Positions 9,496 through 18,007 of a stretch of 18,007 bases of DNA are shown here, piece by piece. Within the stretch, counting starts at the first letter, position 1, and each line of letters begins with the position of its first letter. The stretch is taken from positions 1 to 18,007 of the forward strand of contig SDVU01000193.1 of NCBI GenBank assembly GCA_016256075.1. The letters run 5' to 3'. The position numbers were made by a program, and so were the translations under genes. Source of the DNA: Dictyocoela muelleri (taxonomy: Eukaryota; Microsporidia). The notes beneath the pieces were generated by a model, which saw only the letters and a list, made by a program, of their open reading frames with translations, was not told the DNA's origin and ran no database searches.

Positions 9496-10337
9496 TTATA
9501 AAATCCGAAAAATCAATATTCCTGTAATTCCAAAAAAAAACATAAATAATGATAAATGATCTTCGCTAGTATGAATATTTATTCCGTAAGAATAATATTT
9601 TATCTCTTTTAGATGCATCCAAACATTTTCAATTTTTTGAGTGTTAGCCTTAGAAATTGGATTTACAAAGTTTTTTTTGTGGCAAACAGTATTTTTAAAA
9701 TAACCAAACTGCTCCAAAGAATTATAGGCGCTCCATTGATCTAATATTATATACGATTCCTTTTAAATTTTAGAATTAATAATTTGGACTAGTGTTTTTG
9801 CATCCCTTGATTTGACCTTTCTAAATAAACGATATTTGTTTTAACTTCAATAATCCTAAAAATCCAAATTGGTTCACTATATCTTCCAATTCCATATTTT
9901 CTTTTAGCCCAATGGCTTTCATCAATTTGCATTTCTTTAAAGGGTCCTCCCATTTTTATTGGATTATCATTTATGAATTTTTTAATTTTCTTCTAAATAG
10001 ATTTAGAATTGTTAAATAGCCTTATCAGAAAGTTCACAATTCTCTAATATAGAGCTTTGTTTAAAGTGATCTCTTTTGAAAAAATAATACGTAAATTTCA
10101 ATATAATTTTTAATGGGAATCTCAAATTATAAATTTCAGAGTCAATTAATACATTTATATGTTTTTTACAACTCGAACAATACCATATTATTCCGAGTTT
10201 TTCTGTTTTTTTAGTTTGTTTTACGATTATTTTTTTACAACTTATACATTTCTTTTTTTCAGGAATAATATCAAGTGCCTTAAATATTTGTATAATGTCT
10301 TAGTTTTACAATAAGAAAAAAATTCGCAATCTTTCAT
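9496..10337 (-). pseudogene. Merlin (IS1016/ISXO2-like) transposase, frame-broken
   Basis: This is a DDE transposase of the Merlin superfamily, about 280 codons. The ATG at 10337-10335 (MKDCEF) is taken as the start; an in-frame ATG at 10358 is the alternative. A zinc ribbon is intact as two pairs, CISC (10248-10237) and CSSC (10179-10168). The catalytic residues are all present: Asp in QIDESHW (codon 9921-9923), Asp in ILDQWSAYN (9739-9741) and Glu in QKIENVW (9628-9630). The last two are 37 codons apart, as expected for DD36E. The C-terminal segment from 9717 to the stop at 9496 is open. At least three frame breaks or stops lie upstream: one before the zinc ribbon, one after SDKAI near 10020, and one near 9810. 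It is better kept than the other two copies in its catalytic residues but is still a pseudogene as read. Confidence 0.87.
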
Positions 10338-10402
10338 TTTATTTATTCTCCAAAACATGGGGTTGTAAAAAATATTTTTTTAAATAGATTTTAAATTATA
10401 AA

Positions 10403-10624
10403 CCGGTCAACACCCTCGAAAATTTATGTTGGAAAAATTATAAAGTATATACTTATAGTGGTATTTTTAAGAGATAAATTCGTAAATGTTAGTATTTTTT
10501 CGTAATCGTCTCATATTACAATATTTATGAGAAAATGCTATTTACGAATTTATCTCTCTAAAATACTACTATATGTATATACTTTATAATTTTTCCGACA
10601 ATAATTTTTATGAGTGTTGGCCGG
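10403..10624. repeat. Right terminal foldback of Merlin 2, shortened
   Basis: Homologous to 9147-9422 but only 222 bp long. Its outer arm lacks about 25 bases that the left foldback has (the stretch reading acgattacgaaaaaatac), so the apex is asymmetric. The inner edge, attataaaccggtcaac, mirrors the inner edge of the left foldback (ccggtttataat). Confidence 0.88.
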
Positions 10625-10710
10625 AGTAGACCAAAATTTTTTTATTTTAGGCCCTTGAGCAAATTATAAATTTATTGTCTATAACATTCAAAAGAAGAAA
10701 TGGCTATAAT

Positions 10711-10979
10711 TAAATTTATTTAATACATTACTTATACATTTATGTAGATAATAAAGTAAAGTACACGACTGTAACGTCGCTATTTCATTATCTTTATGCG
10801 ATTTATATTAAATCAGCAATACCTGAATCTTAGGATTTTGCTTTTTCTGATCCCGGAATTTTGGGAATGAAAAAAAAGACCAGAATTACGGGATCACGGG
10901 GCTGCAATCTCTAGTGTAAATCACTAACTTATCGTAGTTATTATTTGTAACTGGTAGAAGCATGATATATTGTTTTTAT
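10711..10979. other. Interval with an imperfect inverted repeat
   Basis: No gene was seen. At 10849-10895 an imperfect hairpin pairs gatcccggaattttgg with ccagaattacgggatc. This interval would be where the 3' LTR of retroelement 1 should lie, but no matching partner was found upstream. Confidence 0.4.
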
Positions 10980-11180
10980 GTACCGCGCGCAGCGCTGGAT
11001 ATATGCACACTGCGAAAACTTTCATTATTATAACTTTATTCTAAGAATCTTTCATATATTGATTTTTTATTAATATATTGATTTTTATTAATTTTATTTT
11101 ATGAAATTTTGGTGTACAGCAGGCGTAGAAACCACCACATAAAAGTTATACTTTTTTAACTACCACTCGGCCAAACATAA
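10980..11180 (-). repeat. Inverted repeat, left copy, with A-box-like tRNA head
   Basis: Read on the minus strand, the repeat opens with a ~70 base tRNA-like head that includes TGGCCGAGTGG (11173-11163). This is a perfect match to the RNA polymerase III A box and to the D-arm of Ser/Leu tRNAs. The matching B-box position reads GGTTTCTACGCC and is degenerate. Acceptor arms do not pair, so this is not a working tRNA gene. An AT-rich body and a GC-rich end (gcgctgcgcgcggtac) follow. Confidence 0.6.
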
Positions 11181-11435
11181 AATTAATTTATTAAATATAT
11201 TTAATTAATAAATTTAATATTTAAATTTATAAATTTTATTGCAAATTTAAATTTCACATTTTATAAATTAGTGTATATTTATGATTTATTATAAATAACA
11301 TAAATATTTTTTAGATATAAAGATCATTAAAAAATAACAAAAATGCAAATAAATTATATTGACAAGATTTAATTACTTTTTTTAAAAAATACAGTAATTA
11401 CAAAAAAATGTTATTTTACAAAATTCATCATTAAT

Positions 11436-11981
11436 GTCACAGGCACATGGGAATTCAGGCTTGAGGGGTTCCACATGAAAAAATTTAATTTTTAAAAATA
11501 TTTCTGTTTGAACTATTTACGTTCATAAAGATTTTTATTATAATGGGTGGTAGGTAAATTTTTTAAATATTTAATAATAGAGGGAAATGATTATTATAGA
11601 GGGAAATAGTCGCAATAGAAGAAAAGGTGAAATTATGAAAAAAAAGTGAAATTATGCAACAGGTGCAAATATAAAAATATATTATCAATTGTAAAAATAT
11701 GAAAATATATATATAATAAATTCTATTTTTTTTTAATAAAAACATCATTTCATCATATTTTAAATGTTAATGCAATATAAGATTTCGTATTTCTTTTAAA
11801 AATTTTTAGAATTTTTATTTAAATTTTCGAAATTTCAATTAAAAAATTAAGAGTTTTATTTTGAATAAATTTAAAGTTTGATAATTTTAAATGTATTTTG
11901 AAATTTAAATGTAAATATAAATTTTTAAATTTTTAAATTTAATAAAACCCCTCAAGCCTGGGAACTCCTCAAGCCTGTGAC
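11436..11981. mobile_element. MITE-like element nested in the interval
   Basis: This 546 bp element has inverted ends of about 35-45 bp. The left end is gtcacaggcacatgggaatt followed by caggcttgaggggtt. The right end, read inward, is gtcacaggcttgaggagtt followed by cccaggcttgaggggtt. The flanks attaat (11430-11435) and attaat (11983-11988, offset by one base) may be a target duplication. The inside is AT-rich and holds short direct repeats, atagagggaaat twice near 11577-11609 and gtgaaattatg twice near 11628-11657. There is no coding capacity. The family was not recognised. Confidence 0.6.
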
Positions 11982-12010
11982 AATTAATAATCACTAAATA
12001 TATAATTTCG

Positions 12011-12213
12011 TTTTTATCTGCCTAGAGAATAGGATGAATTATATTAACAATAAACTAGTGGGTTCAACTCCCATTTATACAAAAATTCCATAAAATAGAA
12101 TAATAAAAATCAATATATCAATAAAAAATAAATATATAAAAAATTCTCAAGAAATAAGTTGAAATAATAAAAAGGCCTCACAGTGCGAATAGGTCCCGCG
12201 CTGCGCGCGGGAC
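12011..12213 (+). repeat. Inverted repeat, right copy, with B-box-like tRNA head
   Basis: This copy is the same length (203 against 201 bases) and the same order as the left one. Here the B box is well kept, GGTTCAACTCC at 12061-12071, within a T-arm of five pairs and a seven-base loop (gtggg ttcaact cccat), while the A-box position is degenerate. The end at 12193-12213 is a self-complementary GC-rich hairpin, gtcccgcgctgcgcgcgggac. The two copies together preserve both boxes of an ancestral tRNA-derived head. Confidence 0.6.
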
Positions 12214-12535
12214 ATATTATTCATTAAACGAAACTTGTATAAGTTTGTAACAATAGCTGAATTCAATGAAAAATTAATACATTCAGATAAATTATATTTT
12301 GTTGCGACTCCTAGACGCAATTGCTTTCGCTTGCAAAAATTGATATTTTGCAGTAGAAAAATGGATCATCTGTCCTATTAATTATCCATTTTTCTCCTGA
12401 CGGAAGATTGGGCTGTTGAGGAATTACATTTAGCAGTATCAAAAAAAAATTAAATATAAGTTTATATCAGTATATTATAGCTGATTATATTTTTTCTTAA
12501 TAAATAACAAATTAGAATAAAAAACAACGATCTTG
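12214..12535. other. Interval with one short hairpin
   Basis: No gene was seen. At 12355-12395 a perfect 12 bp stem (agaaaaatggat) encloses a 17-base loop. There is no T-run after it to suggest a terminator role. The base before 12536 is the left junction of the second retroelement. Confidence 0.45.
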
Positions 12536-12796
12536 TGTTGACCTTAATACACTCAAGTAAAGACCACACAGACCTTTCAGATTCTTCTCAAGATTACAAT
12601 TAGACGTTGCCTCCACTTGACAGGATTGAATATAATAAAAAAGCTATAAAAGACGATAGTTGTGCAAACCAATGGGGGAGACTATGAGAGGACATGCTCG
12701 AAATCCGCACGAAAAGGAAAGATTAATTAAAGGTAATTCGTATTTAAATAAATATTTAATTGTTATATACTTCCGATCAGGTGACTTTTTAAACCA
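12536..12796 (+). repeat. 5' LTR of retroelement 2
   Basis: 261 bp, starting TGTTGACC and ending at aaacca, giving TG...CA ends. Large blocks match 16508-16765, for example ttaatacactcaagtaaa and acatgctcgaaatccg. The primer-binding site that should follow could not be assigned to a tRNA. Confidence 0.85.
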
Positions 12797-15700
12797 ATGT
12801 AATTTGAGCTCAAAGAAATATTTTGTTTTTTTTTGAAATCGGAAATAAAGGAAGAAGAAAAATATATAATTCAAATTTCAAAAATTGACAGCAATTTTGA
12901 ATGTGCATATTTTGCATATCGAAATGTAAAGCCAAATCTGAAAAATACACATAGAATTAATTTGTTTATATCAATTGAGGAGCAAGATTTAATAAGCTGG
13001 AAGATAAGTTTCATAGAATTTTCAAGGATATGTCGGTTGTCTGAAAAAGATAAGCTAGAAGTATTAAGCCAGATCGTCGATTTAAACATTCAATTCACAA
13101 TGGGCCCTTGCACAAGTTCAGACGAAATGATCAATATAATTATAAATCTTAAATATAACATAAATACATGTTACAAGTATCAATAAAAACTCACTCTTAT
13201 ACAACAGAATAATTATTAAACTATCCGTGCGTATTTGAAGAAGTAAAGCATACAGTAAATGAGTTGGGAGCATGCAATAACTGGAATGAGCACCTAATAC
13301 ATGCCAAAACAAATGAATGTTTTTTTTTAAATGGCTTATATGATATTGTTAATTCGGGATCAGAAAATTTCCTCATACCAACTTCCAATTCATATTGGAG
13401 TCACTTTTTAGGATGACAAACCTTTATAATGGAAAGGCTAGCTAATATTTTTATATAAGTACAAACAATTTCGAAAATCGTATAAATACCTGTAAAAATC
13501 ATAAGTCAAAAGAAGAAATTAAGTATTTCGAATATAAACTGAATAAAAAACAGAAATTTTACCGGCATCACAAACTAACTCACATTCAAATGAAGAATGT
13601 AGGGTTTTGAATAAGAAAAATGATAACAGTGAAGAGAAACATATGCTTTGCGAGAACAAAATGTTATGCCAAAAGTTTTTTAGACCATCATGAAAGTCGA
13701 AAATAAAAAATTAACTGCGATGATTGATACGGGCTCTGTAGAGAATTACATACCCGAAACCTTTATTGAAGAAATCTATATTGAACCTATTCAATTAGAA
13801 AACATTAAAAAGTTGAAGTTACCAACGGCGATATCATAAAGATCGATAAGTATATTAATTTAGACTTTAAACTGCATAATGATGATAACAATATATATAT
13901 ATAATAAGTAGGTCTTACCTCATTTAAAATCCTAATAACAATTTCATTCTTGCTATTCGATTTCTCCTGAAAAATGATGCGCTAATAAACCTCAAAGATG
14001 ATGTCATTTTCTTGGATAATACAGTATACGAAATATGCAGCGGTATAAGAGAAAACAACATTGGTGATAAGATAATTACTGAAAAGTCAAAGGTGTATAC
14101 CATGAATGAATGGAAAAAAAGAATTAGTAAGAATCAACATAAAGTTTAACTCCACTATCGGATACATACCAAATACATTTCACACAATTGATTTAATATC
14201 GCCATTTGATAAGATAGAATGAGAATATTATATTCCCAATAGGGCTTCAAGAAGACGTAAGAACGCATCTAAACGAACTTCTTAAAAACGAAATTAAAAC
14301 TTAAACAGATACTCAAATTTTTTCCTTGCATTTGTGATAAAGAAGAAGAATGGAAAGATAAAGTTTGTGGTGGATTACAGATACTTTAACTATATAGCAT
14401 AGAATACACTAACTAATTCCTAAGCTGTCAGATTTACTCTTAAAATAGAAGGTTTCTTGTGTATTTAGTTCAATTGATATAAAACAGGGTTACTATCAAG
14501 TCAATATGATCCAAAAGATATCTTCATAACAGGTTTTAAAATAATGAATCGAAAATTCGTTTTTAACAAAATGCCCTTTTGACTCAGCAATGTACCGTCC
14601 ACATTCCATGCCGCAATGAACGACCTGTTTAAAGAAACAAAAAACACTATCGTATATTTAGACGACTTATTAATTTATTCAAAAAACATAGAATAACATT
14701 ATAAAGCCCTAAAAGAAGTATTCAAAATAATAAGAGCCTACTCAATATCAGTAAATTAGTAAAAGAGTCAATTATGTGTCGAAATAATACCTTCTTATTC
14801 ATGAGATTAATAAATATGGAATAAAGCCTCAAACCTCAAAAATAGACAATCTCAAATTTCAAACTACAAAAACTAAGAAATAACTAGAAACAATTTTAGG
14901 TTGAGTAAACTGGTTTCGGCCGTATATAAAGAATTTATCTGATATTACTTCTGAATTTTACGATAAATTGAAAAAACACTTAAAAAAGAATAATTTAGTC
15001 TGATTCCGATACCGAAAAGTTGAATAAAATATTCGAAATAATAATAAGTAAACCTACAATACATCACGCCGATCTCAATAAGAAATTATATTTAAAATGT
15101 GATGCCTCACAAAGGACTCTGGGTTCGTACTAACTCAAGAGAACAAAATAGTAGGTATTTACAGTAAAAATATAATTAACATGAGATTAATTATTTTAAT
15201 ACCGTAAAAGAGACACTAACAATAGTCAAATCTTTTTTACACTGCAAACATTCGATTTATAATTCCAAAATAATTATATTTACTGATGATAAAAATTTCT
15301 GTTTCAAGGCACTTTATCAACACGAATAAATCGATTAAAATATATATCGAAGAATTTGATTATGAAAAAAAATATAAACGGCGAAAATAATTCCGAAGCT
15401 GATTTTCTTTCGAGATGCTTATACGAAATACGCTCAATTGAACAAAATGACTATCGACCAATACTTCCAAATACATTAGTAAAAAATTTTCAACATACTT
15501 ATGACATCGAAAAATCTAATAAAAAACACGAAATAATAAAAAGTTTAAAAAATAACACGCGGACTTACAACACCCAGGGATTTCTAAATTTATGAAAACA
15601 ATTTATAATACGTTAAATTAAGAGGATTAAAAAAGTTAATCAAAGTTATGTAAAGAGTGTCAACATGTAATCGTAAGAAAGATTTGTTTCATAATTTTGG

Positions 15701-16494
15701 AAAACTTACAAATGAATACAACATATCAAAAACTAATAAGATCATAGAAATCGATATAAAAGGCCCAGTAAAAGGTTCACATTTCGCCACTAACCAACGA
15801 TATACTCATTTTTATATCTATGTTATGGTAGATATTTTTTTCAAGATACACCCAAATTGATATTATACGCGACATTTATTCATCAACAATCTGTGATTAT
15901 TTAAAAAAAAACTTTGAAAAATGTTTTTGTTCCACCCGAAAAATGTCTTTGCCATAATGGACGTCAATTTATCTCCTCTAATACTAAAAACCTATTAGAT
16001 AAGTATAAAATTAATCACACCACTTCTGCACCAATCAACCTAACCGGAAATAGTGTAGTAGAACGGGTAAAATAAGAAATCGGACTAGTATAGAGAATAA
16101 TTAGAGGATCATCACTAAAAACCAAAAAAAAGAATATAATGCGACAATAAATTGTACTAGTAACAATAATATTTGTTATTCACTACTTGAAATATTCTAC
16201 AAAGTAACAATTTTCAGCAATAGCAATAAAAAAATCAAAATTGATTCCGAAATAATAACAAGTAAATTAAAATCTAATTGTGAAAACTATAATAAAATGA
16301 TAAATAAAAAAAAGAATAAATATTGATTACTCACTGGGTATGAAATTTATGTTAGAAAGAACAGCCAAGATAAAGTAAATGCGAAATGGGATGACTCATT
16401 TAAAGTGGTAAGAGTTTCAGAAAAAAATAATGTTTATATTGATTTTAACAATAAAATAACTAGGGTTTCCATAAAAAAATGCAGGCCTTCGAAA

Positions 16495-16507
16495 TAGAGG
16501 GAAATCG
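16495..16507 (+). promoter_or_regulatory. Polypurine tract of retroelement 2
   Basis: Thirteen mostly purine bases (atagagggaaatcg region) lie directly against the TGTTGACC start of the 3' LTR. This is where LTR retroelements prime plus-strand DNA synthesis. Confidence 0.65.
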
Positions 16508-16765
16508 TGTTGACCTTAATACACTCAAGTAAAAACAACACAAACCTTACAGATTCATCTAAATATTATAATTTGACGTTGCATCCACTTGACAGGATAG
16601 AATGTGATATAAAAGATATAAAAGAAGATGGTTGGACCAACCCATAGGGAAGAAGATAAGAAGACATGCTCGAAATCCGACGAAGAGAAAAGATAAAATA
16701 AAGATAATTCGTATTTTAATAAATCTTTAATTGTTACCTTCCAGCGATTAAGTGACGTTTTAAAC
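16508..16765 (+). repeat. 3' LTR of retroelement 2
   Basis: 258 bp that match the 5' LTR along its length with scattered differences. Its last bases (gttttaaac) touch the GGTACT tip of Merlin 3, so the final few bases of the LTR lie either at this junction or beyond the window. Confidence 0.85.
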
Positions 16766-16776
16766 GGTACTGTTCT

Positions 16777-17069
16777 ATTATATAACACCAATTTTATATA
16801 ATAAAAATGGAAGTAAACAAAAAATGTCAAATATAAAGAATGTGTAATTTTTTGTGAAAATTCCCAGAATGAAATTATTTTTAAATTAGAAGCAATATAT
16901 AAATAAAACTATAAACTTCCCCTAAAGGAGAAGTTTATAGTTTTATTTATATATTTCTTCTAATTAAAATAATTTCATTCTGGGAATCTCACAAAAAAAT
17001 TACACATTCTTTATATTTGTCACTTTTCGTTACATCCATTTTTAGTATATAAAATTGGTGTTATATAAT
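16777..17069. repeat. Left terminal foldback of Merlin 3
   Basis: This 293 bp palindrome has arms running from attatataacacc to ggtgttatataat and an apex near ccctaaagg at the exact centre (about 16923). The arms hold a few mismatches and small length differences. Confidence 0.9.
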
Positions 17070-17133
17070 TTTACAAATTTCAAATTTATAAATAAAATTT
17101 TAATATTTTTTTTAATAAACTACCCCTTAAAAT

Positions 17134-18007
17134 ATGAGACCATATAAAAATTTGACTGAAATAGGTGCTCCTGAATTAGGCAAACATATTAGAAATGAAA
17201 AAACGGCCTTCAATATTCTAAAACGTCTGAAAGTATTGCCAGAGCAAAAATTTTGTGATTTATGTAAAAAGAAAATGAGATGCTTTGGACATGAAAAGGG
17301 TTATTTTTATTGTGATCAAATTTGTCGTAATAGGCTGCCAATAAGAAATGGCACTATTTTAGATAATAATCAAATAACATTCAAAAAATTTATAATTTTA
17401 TGCCACTATTACTTCCACAAAACCCTTGTAACGAAAAATTTGTTTAGAGAGTAGGATTAAGCCGTGCAACCATAACAAAAATGAAATATATAATTGAAAA
17501 TAAAATTATACAATTTAATAAAAAGACAAGCAAAAAAATCGGGGGTATCGGTTCAATTGTAGAAGTTATGAATCTTTAATGGCATCTGCGAAATATGTAA
17601 AGGGTATATTTCCCGATCAGACGTGGGTCTTTGGTATTGGCGAAAGAGATTCTAGGAAGTGCTATATAAAGGTCGTTGAAGATAGAAAAAAAAAACAACT
17701 TTAGAAAAAATAATTAAAAAAATTGTTAATGAAAGCACCATTGTATGCACAGACCAAGCCAAAATGTATGGTTCCTTAGATGAAATAAGATTTATACATT
17801 TTGATGTTTGTCATAAAAATAATTTTGTCAATCCAGAAAAGGCTGTCATACACAAACCATTGAAAATTTGTGGAATCACTTTAAGAAAAAAAAAGCATAT
17901 TGAATATGGTATTGCAAGGAAAAGGTTGGAAGCTTATTGTGAGGTTTTTTGTTTTTTCAGAAATAATAGTGAAATGAAATTTGAAAATTTTATGGAAATT
18001 TTGAAAT
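17134..18007 (+). pseudogene. Merlin transposase, frame-broken and cut by the window end
   Basis: The ATG at 17134 opens a 106-codon frame, MRPYKNLTE..., with a zinc-ribbon-like half CDLC (residues 41-44) and YFYCDQIC, where the second pair is C-x3-C rather than C-x2-C. The frame stops at 17454, but the family pattern goes on one base out of phase (VGLSRATITKMK, the helix-turn-helix-like part). GGIGSIVEV leads into the first catalytic block near 17565, where one base seems to be missing, so the Asp codon of the expected VDES is lost. The second Asp is in CTDQAKMY (17752-17754). The Glu is in QTIENLW (17862-17864), in another frame, about 37 codons on (DD36E). At least four frame changes are visible, two of them beside A-runs. 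As read it is a pseudogene; the C-terminus continues past the window. Confidence 0.83.

Larger units (their letters stand above)
9138..10632 (-). mobile_element. Merlin DNA transposon 2
   Basis: This 1495 bp element has the same plan as Merlin 1 but unrelated end sequences. The left tip reads GGTACTACTCCGG; the right tip, read inward, is GGTCTACTCCGG, so two bases (AC) are missing from it. A foldback follows at each end (9147-9422 and 10403-10624), with a minus-strand Merlin transposase between them. The 8 bases outside the two tips (gaaaatga and aaaatttt) do not match, so no target duplication is seen. Either one flank has changed since insertion or the junction was rearranged. The element interrupts the 3' part of the integrase of retroelement 1. 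Confidence 0.85.
4100..10710 (+). mobile_element. Ty3/gypsy LTR retroelement fossil 1, with two Merlin insertions
   Basis: The parts stand in the Ty3/gypsy order. Gag-like sequence lies at about 4130-4595 and 6224-6480, ending in a Cys/His knuckle of the form C-x2-H-x4-H-x4-C (near 6390-6435). An aspartic-protease-like segment lies at about 6541-6900. Reverse transcriptase is at about 7160-7650, with a degenerate form of the catalytic YxDD-type motif near 7470. RNase H is at about 7700-8300 and integrase at about 8310-9137, with an H-x4-H and C-x2-C zinc site and a GNGISERINR block. A last integrase-like stretch may follow at 10633-10710. The element is split by Merlin insertions at 4604-6215 and 9138-10632. 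No LTRs were identified. It is broken, with well over ten breaks, and older than both Merlin insertions. Confidence 0.8.
10980..12213. mobile_element. Putative element with ~200 bp inverted repeats carrying tRNA-like ends
   Basis: Two diverged copies of a ~200 bp sequence face each other, 10980-11180 (reversed) and 12011-12213 (forward). Their outer ends coincide: gtaccgcgcgcagcgc on the left, and gtcccgcgcgcagcgc when the right end is read inward. Either this is a non-autonomous DNA transposon with long terminal inverted repeats, or two SINE-like units inserted head to head. The interior is AT-rich without a gene and contains a separate MITE-like insertion at 11436-11981. No clear target duplication was found. 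Confidence 0.55.
12536..16765 (+). mobile_element. Ty3/gypsy LTR retroelement fossil 2, LTR to LTR
   Basis: This 4230 bp element has both LTRs. The order of parts is: 5' LTR at 12536-12796; gag-like sequence from about 12833 to 13680; aspartic protease with DTGS at 13726-13737; reverse transcriptase at about 14290-14760, with the catalytic YLDD motif near 14653; RNase H at about 15090-15420; integrase at about 15560-16495; a purine-rich tract just before the 3' LTR; and 3' LTR at 16508-16765. Protease before RT and integrase last is the Ty3/gypsy order. It is broken, with well over ten breaks. The LTRs differ at very roughly one site in five or six by eye, which suggests an old insertion. A Merlin element begins exactly at its right end, so the right-hand target duplication cannot be read. 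Confidence 0.85.
16766..18007 (+). mobile_element. Merlin DNA transposon 3, partial
   Basis: The left end and most of the transposase of a third Merlin family are present; the right end lies outside the window. The tip is GGTACTGTTCT at 16766, followed by a ~293 bp foldback and then the transposase gene on the plus strand, pointing away from the tip. The arrangement repeats Merlin 1 and 2, but the foldback sequence is unrelated to theirs. It inserted at the very end of the 3' LTR of retroelement 2. Confidence 0.82.

Noticed and set aside
11563-11748. Minus-strand 61-codon frame with Phe/Ile-rich, membrane-like composition.
   Set aside because: It lies inside the AT-rich MITE-like element. 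Its hydrophobicity is what A-rich DNA gives when read in reverse.
12055-12085. T-arm-like gtgggttcaactcccat taken as a real tRNA gene.
   Set aside because: The acceptor arm does not pair and the A-box side is degenerate. It fits better as a tRNA-derived head of a repeat.
12644-13312. Minus-strand open frames opposite the LTR and gag of retroelement 2.
   Set aside because: No motif was seen, and the plus strand has a better-supported retroelement reading.
16555-16830. Minus-strand 91-codon frame across the 3' LTR and the Merlin 3 tip.
   Set aside because: It spans the junction of two independent elements, so it cannot be an ancestral gene.
1-18007. CRISPR array or other prokaryotic defence system.
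   Set aside because: No regularly spaced repeats, and the elements present (Ty3/gypsy, Merlin, pogo) indicate a eukaryotic genome.

Overview
The window is strongly AT-rich and shows no recognisable host gene on either strand. It is a dense graveyard of nested mobile elements: Ty3/gypsy-type LTR retroelements, Merlin (IS1016/ISXO2-like) DNA transposons, one decayed pogo-like transposase, and several foldback or MITE-like repeats. This mix, with compact intron-less elements and extreme AT bias, best fits an expanded, transposon-rich microsporidian genome (Nosema- or Hamiltosporidium-like). That assignment is inference, because no host marker gene is present to confirm it.

Layout. 1-163 is a near-perfect long palindrome. 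About 553-1000 holds a broken pogo/Tigger-like transposase on the minus strand. 1000-3160 is mostly unassigned AT-rich sequence with two doubtful small ORFs, a T-rich tract, and a ~65 bp hairpin-bearing module present twice in direct orientation (2019-2080 and 2654-2719). About 3160-3760 is a minus-strand Ty3/gypsy integrase remnant. About 4100-10710 is a plus-strand Ty3/gypsy fossil (gag, protease, RT, RNase H, integrase) into which two Merlin elements have inserted: 4604-6215 in gag, with a clean 8 bp target duplication, and 9138-10632 in the 3' part of the integrase. 10980-12213 is a pair of ~200 bp inverted repeats whose inner ends look tRNA-derived, and a 546 bp MITE-like element (11436-11981) sits between them. 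12536-16765 is a second Ty3/gypsy fossil with both LTRs. A third Merlin element starts exactly at the end of its 3' LTR (16766) and runs off the window.

The most interesting structure is shared by all three Merlin elements. Each starts with GGTACT, and only 9-15 bp inside that tip each visible end carries its own complete foldback of about 220-290 bp. The two full elements therefore read: short tip, hairpin, transposase, hairpin, short tip. The hairpin sequences differ between the three families, but the design is the same, and the hairpins have almost no loop. I know of no described Merlin element built this way, although I could not search for one.

All three transposases are recognisable Merlin DDE enzymes (zinc ribbon, then D, D and E with about 36 residues between the second D and the E). 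All carry frame breaks, so none looks able to work as it stands. Order of events: the retroelements came first and the Merlins landed in them later.
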